Of a stretch of 19,688 nucleotides of DNA, positions 13,736-19,688 are shown piece after piece. A model generated the notes under the pieces. That model ran no database searches. It was not told the origin of the DNA and saw only the letters and a list, made by a program, of their open reading frames with translations. The stretch spans positions 1-19,688 of the forward strand of contig RFWA01000011.1 of the NCBI GenBank assembly GCA_009922295.1, written 5' to 3'. The position numbers and the translations under genes are program-made. The stretch is from Betaproteobacteria bacterium (GTDB taxonomy: Bacteria; Pseudomonadota; Gammaproteobacteria; Burkholderiales; Burkholderiaceae_C). Every line of letters starts with the position of its first letter. The first letter of the stretch is position 1.

Positions 13736-14818
13736 ATGAACCCGATCTCAACACCCGGCAGCCATGCCGCCGGCAGCTGGCGCCGCTGGGCTTGGCTAGC
13801 CCTGGGCGTAGCCCTGCTGTGCTACCTGCCCGTGGTCCTGACCGAGCGCGCCGCCTTTGGCGTGGCTCTCTCTAACATGCAGTTGCTCAACCTTGGCCTG
13901 ACCCAGATCAACCTGATGCTGATTGCCATGCTAGGTGCCTTGTCGCTGAACTACCTCACCGGTAGTGCCGGATTGATTTCGATCGGCCATGCGGCTTTTT
14001 ATGCCACCGGCGCCATGACGGCTGCGATCACCGGCACACAGTGGGGCTGGCCGTTTCCGCTGGTTCTACTGGCTTCTGGTGTGATGGGGGCGGCGATGGG
14101 TTTGTTGGCCGGCCTGCCGTCGCTGCGGGTCCGCGGCCTGTATTTTGTGCTCTCGACCATGGCCGTGCATTTTCTGGTGGTCTATGTGTTCCTGGAGTAC
14201 CAGTTCAAGTTCTTTGATGTGGTCGGTGTGCCCTATAACCCGGCCAAGTTGGGTCCTTTCGAACTCAACACGCCGATCCGCTGGTACTTTTTCCTGCTGC
14301 CGCTGGTAGCCCTGATTTACCTGGGTCTAAGTAGCAGCCTGCGGGCCCGCGAAGGTCGCGTCTTGATGGCCATGCGCGACCATGAGTTGGCGGCGACGGC
14401 GGCTGGGGTTGATGTGCGTATCTTGAGGCTCAAGGCCTTCGGCCTGAGTTCGGCCATCGCTGCCATGGCCGGTGCGCTGTTTGCCCACTACCTGACCAAC
14501 GTGACCTCGGAGGCGTTTGGCATCAGTTTCGCGATCCAGTTCATCGCCATGATCATCATCGGCGGCATGGGTTCGCTGGCAGGCTCGCTGGTGGGGGCCG
14601 CGCTGTGGCTGTTACTGCCCTCTGTGATCTCGGGCTTTGCATCGCAGGCGTCGGGTTCGACCGGTATTGTTCGACTGTTGTTGGTGGAAAACAAGGCGCA
14701 GCTTGTGCAGCTCATCTTCGGCATGTTGGTGATTGTTTTTCTGATCTTTGCGCCCGGTGGGGTTGCCGGTTTAGGGCGGCAGATCCGTGATCGCTTTGGC
14801 AGCAAGGGAGCGCGGTGA
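13736..14818 (+). CDS. LIV-type ABC transporter permease (LivM-like)
   Basis: This 360-residue LivM-type permease has an N-terminal hydrophobic segment, the conserved LTGSAGLISIGHAAFYATGA, and a coupling loop EGRVLMAMRDHELAATAAGV near the middle. FAIQFIAMIIIGGMGSLAGS follows. GGAG lies 11 bases before the ATG, 21 bases after the LivH-like stop. Its TGA overlaps the ATG of the next gene by one base (TGATG). With the LivH-like protein it forms the transmembrane channel. Confidence 0.94.
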   Translation: MNPISTPGSHAAGSWRRWAWLALGVALLCYLPVVLTERAAFGVALSNMQLLNLGLTQINLMLIAMLGALSLNYLTGSAGLISIGHAAFYATGAMTAAITGTQWGWPFPLVLLASGVMGAAMGLLAGLPSLRVRGLYFVLSTMAVHFLVVYVFLEYQFKFFDVVGVPYNPAKLGPFELNTPIRWYFFLLPLVALIYLGLSSSLRAREGRVLMAMRDHELAATAAGVDVRILRLKAFGLSSAIAAMAGALFAHYLTNVTSEAFGISFAIQFIAMIIIGGMGSLAGSLVGAALWLLLPSVISGFASQASGSTGIVRLLLVENKAQLVQLIFGMLVIVFLIFAPGGVAGLGRQIRDRFGSKGAR

Positions 14819-15615
14819 TGGCGGCCGTGCTTGAAATACAGGGCCTGTCGGTAGGCTATGGCCGCAAGGGCCTGGCGCTCGACAATGTCAGCATGGCAGT
14901 GCCTCAGGGCGGCATCGTGGCTTTGCTGGGCGCCAATGGCGCAGGCAAAACCACCTTGATCCGGGCCGTCACCGGTCTGCTTGGGCTGCACCATGGGCAA
15001 ATCACCAGCGGCGCCGTGCGGTACGCAGGCCAGTCCATCGTCGGTCTGCCCTCGCACCGACTGGTGCGCATGGGCATGGGGCAGGTGCCCGAGGGGCGTT
15101 TGATCTTCAAGCAGCTCAGCGTTGAGGACAATCTGTTGGTCGGTGCCGCCATCCTGCCCCGCGCCAAGGTGGCCGAGGGCTTGGCCTCGGTGTACGCCCT
15201 GTTTCCGAGGTTGCTGGAGCGGCGCCAGCAGGCGGCGGGCTGGCTGTCGGGCGGCGAGCAGCAAATGCTCGCCCTGGGCCGGGCGCTGATTGGTCGGCCA
15301 CAGCTGCTGCTGGTGGACGAGCTGTCACTGGGCTTGGCACCCTTGATCGTGAAGCAGATTTACCAGCAACTGCGTGTGGTGGGCGACACCTTGGGAACAG
15401 CGATGCTGGTGGTGGAACAGAACGCCCACCTCGCACTGCAATTTGCCAGCTCAGCCTACCTGATCAACCGCGGGCAGATCGTGTTCTCGGGGACGGCCGC
15501 CGAAGTGGCCGCCAGTCCGGCCATGGCCGAGTCCTACCTGGGGGGCAAGCGCACGCAGGCCCCGCCGGCAGCGCCGGCCGAGGCCGGTGATGCTGCCAAG
15601 GAGATGCTGTCATGA
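14818..15615 (+). CDS. LIV-type ABC transporter ATP-binding protein (LivF-like)
   Basis: From ATG 14818, with AAGGGAG seven bases upstream, the product is 265 residues; a GTG at 14815 directly before it is less likely. Walker A is GANGAGKTT (38-46), with the LivF-typical GQVPEGRLIFKQLSVEDNL. The ABC signature LSGGEQQ is at 143-149 and Walker B ends DE at 167-168. The residue after the Walker B glutamate is Leu rather than the usual Pro, which does not touch a catalytic position. An Ala/Pro-rich C-terminal tail extends beyond the domain. Its gene precedes the LivG-like gene, the reverse of the E. coli order. It powers transport together with the next protein. Confidence 0.93.
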   Translation: MAAVLEIQGLSVGYGRKGLALDNVSMAVPQGGIVALLGANGAGKTTLIRAVTGLLGLHHGQITSGAVRYAGQSIVGLPSHRLVRMGMGQVPEGRLIFKQLSVEDNLLVGAAILPRAKVAEGLASVYALFPRLLERRQQAAGWLSGGEQQMLALGRALIGRPQLLLVDELSLGLAPLIVKQIYQQLRVVGDTLGTAMLVVEQNAHLALQFASSAYLINRGQIVFSGTAAEVAASPAMAESYLGGKRTQAPPAAPAEAGDAAKEMLS

Positions 15616-16382
15616 GCGCGCCTTTGCTTGAAGTCTCGTCGCTGCTGATGCGTTTCCAGGGGCTCACCGCGCTCGATCAGGTCTCTTTTTCCATCGAGCA
15701 CGGCTCGGTCACGTCCCTGATCGGCCCCAATGGTGCCGGCAAGACAACCCTGTTCAACTGCGTCACCGGCATGTACACGCCCAGCGGCGGGGCGGTGCGT
15801 TTCGAAGGGAAAGACATCACCGGCTTGCCGGCGCACCGGATCTCGCGCCATGGCATTGCCCGGACGTTCCAGAACCTGGCGCTGTTCGGCGGGCTCAGCG
15901 TGCTCGACAACCTGCTCGTCGGCGCCTACATGCAGGGTCGCTCGGGCCTGCTGCAGGGCGTGTTCCGGACAGCCCAGGTGCGTCGCGAGCAGGCGGCTGC
16001 CGAGCAGGCCGCTTTGGAGGTGCTGTCTTTCCTGGGCATGGAGGACGCCGCGCAGCTGATGCCAGCCGAACTACCTTATGGGCGACAAAAGCAGGTGGAA
16101 TTTGCCCGGGCCCTGATGCAAAAGGCCCGGCTCATCATGCTCGATGAACCGATGGCCGGTATGAGTTCGGCCGAAAAAGCCGCGATGACGGCGCTGATCC
16201 AGCGGGTGCGCGCGCAGTACGGCATCACGTTTTTGATTGTGGAGCACGACATCCCAGTCATTATGGACATCTCCGACAAGATCGTGGTGCTTGACTTCGG
16301 CCGCAAGATCGCCGAGGGATCTCCCTTGGCGGTACAAAACAACCCCGAGGTGATCGCCGCCTATCTCGGTACCGGGCACTGA
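15612..16382 (+). CDS. LIV-type ABC transporter ATP-binding protein (LivG-like)
   Basis: This 256-residue ATPase starts in an ATGA overlap with the LivF-like gene. Walker A is GPNGAGKTT (38-46), followed by the LivG-typical GIARTFQNLALFGGLSVLDNL. The signature is LPYGRQKQVEFARAL (from 154) and Walker B ends DEP at 178-180, with the switch histidine in IVEHDI. LPYG in place of LSGG is usual in LivG proteins. It forms the ATPase heterodimer of the transporter with the LivF-like subunit. Confidence 0.94.
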   Translation: MSAPLLEVSSLLMRFQGLTALDQVSFSIEHGSVTSLIGPNGAGKTTLFNCVTGMYTPSGGAVRFEGKDITGLPAHRISRHGIARTFQNLALFGGLSVLDNLLVGAYMQGRSGLLQGVFRTAQVRREQAAAEQAALEVLSFLGMEDAAQLMPAELPYGRQKQVEFARALMQKARLIMLDEPMAGMSSAEKAAMTALIQRVRAQYGITFLIVEHDIPVIMDISDKIVVLDFGRKIAEGSPLAVQNNPEVIAAYLGTGH

Positions 16383-16430
16383 CAGCCGCAGGCCGTCGCG
16401 CTCATTCATTCAAATTTTTAGGACTAGACC

Positions 16431-17615
16431 ATGAAAGAAGCCGTCATTGTTTCCACCGCGCGCACCGGTATTGCGCGCGCCTTCCGTGGTTCCCTGAACC
16501 AGACCAAGTCACCCAGCCTCATGGGTCATGTGATCCAGCATGCGGTTCAGCGCGCCGGCGTTGATGGCGCCGAGGTGGAGGATGTGGTGGTCGGTGCCGT
16601 GCTGACCACCGGCACGGCCGGCATGAACCTGGCGCGCAATGCCGCCCTGGCGGCTGGCTTGCCGGTGACCGTGCCCGGCCAGACCATGGACCGGCAATGT
16701 GCCTCCGGCCTGATGGCCATTGCCACCGCCGCCAAGCAGGTGATGGTGGACGGCATGCAGGTGGTGGTGGCTGGCGGCCAGGAGAACATCACAGCAGAGC
16801 AAAAATTTTATTTCGACAGCGTGATGGCGGCCACCGACCCGCAGTTGGTGGCGCAGGCGCCACACGCCTACATGCCCATGTTGCAGACGGCCGAATTTGT
16901 GGCGCGCAAGTACGGCATCAGTCGCGAGGCGCAGGACCTGTATGCCCTGGCGTCGCAGCAGCGCACTGGCCTGGCCCAGCAGCAGGGTCGCTTTGATGCG
17001 GAAATCGTTTCGTTCTCCACCCAGATGGCGGTGGCCGACAAGGCCACGGGCGTTGTCAGTCTGCGTGACGTGGTGCTGGCACGCGATGAGGGCAACCGGC
17101 CCGACACCGCGCTGGAGGGCCTGTCTGCACTCAAGCCGGTGCTCGAGGGTGGCGTGGTCACCGCTGGTAACGCCAGCCAGCTGTCTGATGGTGCCAGTGC
17201 CTGTGTGCTGATGGAGCGGGGACTGGCCGAGCGCCGCGGTCTGGCGCCGCTGGGCCTTTACCGCGGTATGGCCGTGGCTGGCTGCGCCCCAGAAGAAATG
17301 GGCATCGGTCCAATTTATGCCATTCCCAAACTGCTGAAGCAGCATGGGTTGCGGGTTCAGGACATCGGTCTGTGGGAACTGAACGAAGCATTCGCCTGCC
17401 AGGCGGTGTATTGCCGCGATCACCTGGGCATTGACCCTGACCTGTACAACGTTGACGGCGGTGGTATCTCCATTGGCCACCCTTACGGCATGACCGGTGC
17501 CCGCCTGGTTGGTCACGCGCTGATCGAAGGGCAGCGCCGTGGCGTGAAATACGTTGTGGTGACCATGTGCGTGGGCGGCGGCATGGGTGCCGCGGGTCTG
17601 TTCGAAGTGATGTGA
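16431..17615 (+). CDS. Thiolase (acetyl-CoA acyltransferase)
   Basis: This 394-residue type II thiolase has the nucleophilic Cys90 in DRQCASG, His350 in SIGHPYGMTGAR and Cys380 in TMCVGGGMG, with NEAFA in between. It would cleave a 3-ketoacyl-CoA with CoA to give acetyl-CoA, or propionyl-CoA from a branched chain. AGGA lies seven bases before the ATG. It is 48 bases after the LivG-like gene and probably the last member of the operator-B operon. It supplies the step missing from the beta-oxidation operon at 4339-9582, which supports treating the two operons as one pathway. Confidence 0.93.
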   Translation: MKEAVIVSTARTGIARAFRGSLNQTKSPSLMGHVIQHAVQRAGVDGAEVEDVVVGAVLTTGTAGMNLARNAALAAGLPVTVPGQTMDRQCASGLMAIATAAKQVMVDGMQVVVAGGQENITAEQKFYFDSVMAATDPQLVAQAPHAYMPMLQTAEFVARKYGISREAQDLYALASQQRTGLAQQQGRFDAEIVSFSTQMAVADKATGVVSLRDVVLARDEGNRPDTALEGLSALKPVLEGGVVTAGNASQLSDGASACVLMERGLAERRGLAPLGLYRGMAVAGCAPEEMGIGPIYAIPKLLKQHGLRVQDIGLWELNEAFACQAVYCRDHLGIDPDLYNVDGGGISIGHPYGMTGARLVGHALIEGQRRGVKYVVVTMCVGGGMGAAGLFEVM

Positions 17616-17622
17616 TGCCAGC

Positions 17623-17643
17623 CGCGGCTTGGGGCCAGCCGCG
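17623..17643 (+). terminator. GC-rich stem-loop after the thiolase gene (weak terminator candidate)
   Basis: CGCGGCT (17623-17629) and AGCCGCG (17637-17643) form a perfect 7-bp stem with a 7-base loop, eight bases after the thiolase stop. No T-run follows, so it does not meet the usual intrinsic terminator pattern. It could instead protect mRNA ends or act with Rho. Confidence 0.3.
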
Positions 17644-17696
17644 CCGCTGATCCATGGGTGAAAATAGCGGGTCTCTGCGCCTGACTTAAGCTCCCC

Positions 17697-18647
17697 ATGA
17701 CCCACCCCGTTCTCTCCGCCCTATTACCGGTGGCGCTGCTGATTGCTATTGGGTTGATAGCAGGAAAAGCAGGCTGGATAAGGGCTGAGGCCACAAAAGA
17801 CCTGTCGAATCTGGTGTTTATGGTGCTCAGTCCGGCCTTGCTGTTCCGCACCATGAGTGTGGTGCACCTGGAGCAGCTCGATTTCCGGCCCGTGGCGATG
17901 TATTTTGTGGCGGCTGCCCTGGTGTTTGTGGCGATGCTGGCCTGGCAGGGCTTGAACCGCCGCGCTATTCTGATGGCGCTGACCGCAACTTTCAGCAACA
18001 CCGTGGCCATCGGCACGCCCTTGGTTGGCCTGGCCTACGGGCAGGCCGGGCTGGTCATCCTGTTCGCCTTGATTTCGGTGCACGCGCTGGTGCTGCTGAC
18101 GCTGGCCACCCTGGTGCTGGAACTGGCCACCGTGCGCGAGGCGGCTGCCAGTGGTGCCACGGGTGCCGAGCGCCACCCGCTGCGCACCGTGCTGGAGGCG
18201 GTGCGCAGCGGTATCGTGCACCCGGTGCCGCTGCCCATCATCATCGGCCTGCTCTTTGCCCAGACCGGCTGGCTGATACCGACAGTGCTGGACCGGCCGC
18301 TGCAACTGCTGGGCAATGCCTTTGGCCCCTTGGCGCTGGTGCTGGTGGGCGTGTCGCTGACCCGGGTGCCGGTGGGGGCGCAGCTGAAGGCTGCGCTGGG
18401 TTTGAGCCTGCTGAAAAACCTGCTGCTACCGGCACTGGTCGCAGCGCTTGGCTGGGGCATGGGCCTGAGCGGCCTGCCGCTGACCGTGATGGTGGTAGCC
18501 GCCAGCTTGCCGGTGGGTGCCAATGTGTTCATGTTTTCCCAGCGCTACGGCGTGGCGCAAGACCTGGTGGCCGCCACCATGGCGGTCTCCACCGCGATGG
18601 CCTTGGGCACGGTGACGCTCGCCATGGCCTGGGTGGCTTACCTTTAG
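17697..18647 (+). CDS. AEC-family transporter (auxin efflux carrier-like)
   Basis: This 316-residue integral membrane protein has about ten hydrophobic segments and the AEC-family look: an N-terminal LIAGKAGWI, then LSNLVFMVLSPALLFRTM, ATFSNTVAIGTPLVGLAYG in the middle and LPVGANVFMFSQRYGV near the end. Family members export or exchange small organic acids and similar solutes across the inner membrane. It lies 81 bases after the thiolase, behind a stem-loop, and is probably a separate unit. A link to the catabolic cluster is possible but unproven. Codons 17-22 hold an inverted repeat (17745-17761). Confidence 0.9.
   Translation: MTHPVLSALLPVALLIAIGLIAGKAGWIRAEATKDLSNLVFMVLSPALLFRTMSVVHLEQLDFRPVAMYFVAAALVFVAMLAWQGLNRRAILMALTATFSNTVAIGTPLVGLAYGQAGLVILFALISVHALVLLTLATLVLELATVREAAASGATGAERHPLRTVLEAVRSGIVHPVPLPIIIGLLFAQTGWLIPTVLDRPLQLLGNAFGPLALVLVGVSLTRVPVGAQLKAALGLSLLKNLLLPALVAALGWGMGLSGLPLTVMVVAASLPVGANVFMFSQRYGVAQDLVAATMAVSTAMALGTVTLAMAWVAYL
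17745..17761 (+). repeat. Inverted repeat GCTAT-N7-ATAGC inside the AEC carrier gene
   Basis: GCTAT (17745-17749) and ATAGC (17757-17761) flank a 7-base spacer, and the downstream stretch GGATAAGGGCTGAGGCC follows. From memory this resembles a small intergenic palindromic repeat common in Comamonadaceae. Here it is read in frame as part of the carrier's first membrane segment, so it may be only chance coding sequence. Confidence 0.35.
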
Positions 18648-18669
18648 ACCCGGTTCCCCGGCCCAGTGC

Positions 18670-19329
18670 TCAGGGCGCCAGGCGCTCGCGCACCCAGCTC
18701 GGGCCGGTGCCAGTGGCGGCGCCGGTATCAGCCAGCCGGTAGCGCAGCCGGTCGTGCAGCCGGCTCTTGCGGCCCTGCCAGAACTGCCAGTTGTCGGGCT
18801 TGAGCCGGTAGCCGCCCCAGTGCGGTGGGCGCGGGGGCTGCAGCAAGAATTTGGCGCCATAACGGGCGGCATTGGCCACCAGCACACCGCGGCCGGAAAT
18901 CACCTCGCTCTGTGGCGAGGCCCAAGCACCGATGCGTGAGTCCAGCGGGCGGCTTTGGAAGTAGGCGTCGCTCTCCGCGGCGCTGACCTTCTCCACCACG
19001 CCCTCGATGCGCACCACGCGCTCCAGGTCAACCCAGTGGAACTGCAGCGCAGCAAAGGGGTTGCCAGCCAGTTCCTGCCCCTTGCGCGAGGCGTAATTGG
19101 TGTACCAGACGATGCCGCCGGCGTCAAAGCCCTTGATCAGCACCACCCGCGTGCTCGGGCGCAGGTCGCTGCCCACGGTGGCCAGGGTCATGGCGTTGGG
19201 TTCCGGCACTTCGGCGGCAATGGCTTCTTGCAGCCACTGTGCAAACTGCTGCAGAGGGTCGGCGTGGGAGGCGTCTTCGCTGAGTTCAGCGCGTTCGTAG
19301 CTTTTGCGGAGGTCGGCGAGTGAGGTCAT
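18670..19329 (-). CDS. pdxH: Pyridoxamine/pyridoxine 5'-phosphate oxidase
   Basis: The 219-residue product matches PdxH throughout. It has STRVVLIKG (59-67) and WYTNYASRKGQEL (75-87) for FMN binding, SRPLDSRIGAWASPQS (126-141), and the C-terminal PPHWGGYRLKPD with FWQGR and RLHDR (190-194) that bind the pyridoxal phosphate side. RERLAP ends the protein. It is an FMN enzyme oxidising pyridoxamine or pyridoxine 5'-phosphate to pyridoxal 5'-phosphate with O2. It is convergent with the AEC carrier, 22 bases from its stop. A TATACT -10 box lies only six bases before the ATG. It is a housekeeping gene marking the end of the catabolic cluster. Confidence 0.96.
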   Translation of the reverse strand: MTSLADLRKSYERAELSEDASHADPLQQFAQWLQEAIAAEVPEPNAMTLATVGSDLRPSTRVVLIKGFDAGGIVWYTNYASRKGQELAGNPFAALQFHWVDLERVVRIEGVVEKVSAAESDAYFQSRPLDSRIGAWASPQSEVISGRGVLVANAARYGAKFLLQPPRPPHWGGYRLKPDNWQFWQGRKSRLHDRLRYRLADTGAATGTGPSWVRERLAP

Positions 19330-19335
19330 GGCCTC

Positions 19336-19364
19336 AGTATAGAGAGCAGGCTGATTTCTGGCAT
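19336..19364 (-). promoter_or_regulatory. Candidate pdxH promoter, possibly leaderless
   Basis: On the minus strand ATGCCA (19364-19359) and TATACT (19341-19336) are separated by 17 bp, and the predicted transcription start falls on the pdxH ATG at 19329. GAGG also lies just before the ATG but too close for a normal ribosome binding site. Confidence 0.4.
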
Positions 19365-19374
19365 GCTCAGGGCT

Positions 19375-19688
19375 ATGTCGTCAACTCACTCATTGCCCTC
19401 ACTCCCTACCGTGCTCGTGCTGGCCTCGGGCCGGGGTGAGCGCTTTGCTGCGTCGGGCGGGCGTGTCCACAAGTTGCAGGCCTTGCTGGGCGACAAGACG
19501 GTGCTTCAGCACACGCTGGCGGCCGTGCAGGCCAGTGGCCTGCCCTGGCACCTGGAAGACGTCGGGCACCCCGGCATGGGTGATTCGATCGCGGCGGCGG
19601 TGCGGGCGACCGCTAACGCCCACGGCTGGTTGGTGTTGCCCGGTGATCTGCCGCTGATTCAGGCTGCCACACTGCGCCAAGTCGCTCG
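19375..19688 (+). CDS. MobA/MocA-like nucleotidyltransferase, N-terminal part (cut by window edge)
   Basis: The frame from ATG 19375 stays open to the window edge, giving 104 residues. It has the nucleotide-binding LASGRGERF (about 16-24) and HKL (32-34). GMGDSIAAAVRAT follows, then LPGDLPLI with GDLP at 90-93 for metal and phosphate binding. This is the MobA-like NTP-transferase fold. CTP or GTP:molybdopterin transfer (MocA or MobA) is the leading guess, with other small nucleotidyltransferases not excluded. The missing C-terminal half would be needed to decide. It is divergent from pdxH and 45 bases away, with only a weak AGGG before the start. Confidence 0.85.
   Translation, partial: MSSTHSLPSLPTVLVLASGRGERFAASGGRVHKLQALLGDKTVLQHTLAAVQASGLPWHLEDVGHPGMGDSIAAAVRATANAHGWLVLPGDLPLIQAATLRQVA

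Noticed and set aside
16071..16094. Degenerate ABC signature LPYGRQ in the LivG-like ATPase as a sign of an inactive subunit
   Set aside because: LPYG in place of LSGG is usual in LivG-type proteins, and Walker A, Walker B and the switch histidine are intact.
16509..17705. Long minus-strand open frame of 398 codons opposite the thiolase
   Set aside because: It is a shadow of a clear thiolase gene in GC-rich DNA. The protein is rich in His, Gln and Gly with no recognisable family pattern.
1..19688. Insertion sequences, integrase genes, CRISPR arrays, tRNA or rRNA genes
   Set aside because: No transposase or recombinase frame, no regularly spaced repeat array and no recognisable structural RNA was seen on either strand.

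Overview
The window is GC-rich DNA with dense codirectional operons, ATGA-type gene overlaps and AT-rich promoter islands. Gene content (LIV-type ABC transporter, acyl-CoA metabolism, pdxH, an AEC-family carrier) and sequence style suggest a betaproteobacterium of the order Burkholderiales, probably Comamonadaceae-like. That placement is inference; no rRNA or other marker gene is present.

Layout. (1) 1-760, minus: 5' part of an acyl-CoA ligase gene, cut by the window edge. (2) 761-1032: AT-rich divergent control region. (3) 1033-4208, plus: Baeyer-Villiger monooxygenase (BVMO), short-chain dehydrogenase (SDR) and TetR regulator 1. (4) 4339-10385, plus: 3-hydroxyacyl-CoA dehydrogenase, acyl-CoA dehydrogenase, acyl-CoA ligase, a tandem NTF2/SnoaL-like protein, enoyl-CoA hydratase and TetR regulator 2, behind a near-consensus promoter. 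(5) 10456-17615, plus: HSL-type esterase, a complete LIV-type ABC transporter (binding protein, two permeases, two ATPases) and a thiolase, behind a second near-consensus promoter. (6) 17697-19688: an AEC-family carrier, convergent pdxH, and the 5' end of a MobA/MocA-like nucleotidyltransferase. Region 6 looks like ordinary chromosome flanking the catabolic cluster.

How the genes fit together (inference from families). An uptake system brings in a substrate. The SDR and BVMO convert alcohol to ketone to ester or lactone, and the esterase hydrolyses that product. CoA ligase activates the acid. Acyl-CoA dehydrogenase, enoyl-CoA hydratase, 3-hydroxyacyl-CoA dehydrogenase and thiolase then carry out beta-oxidation. 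This reads as a self-contained pathway for an unidentified alicyclic, terpenoid-like or branched ketone, alcohol or acid.

The strongest non-coding signal is a shared operator. The promoters of operons 4 and 5 carry near-identical 21-bp elements (GTTGTCAACAC-N4-GTTGAC, 17 of 21 positions identical) in opposite orientations, each overlapping the -35 box. This links the two operons into one regulon, presumably under one of the two TetR proteins. The BVMO control region lacks this element and has different palindromes, which suggests a second regulatory input.
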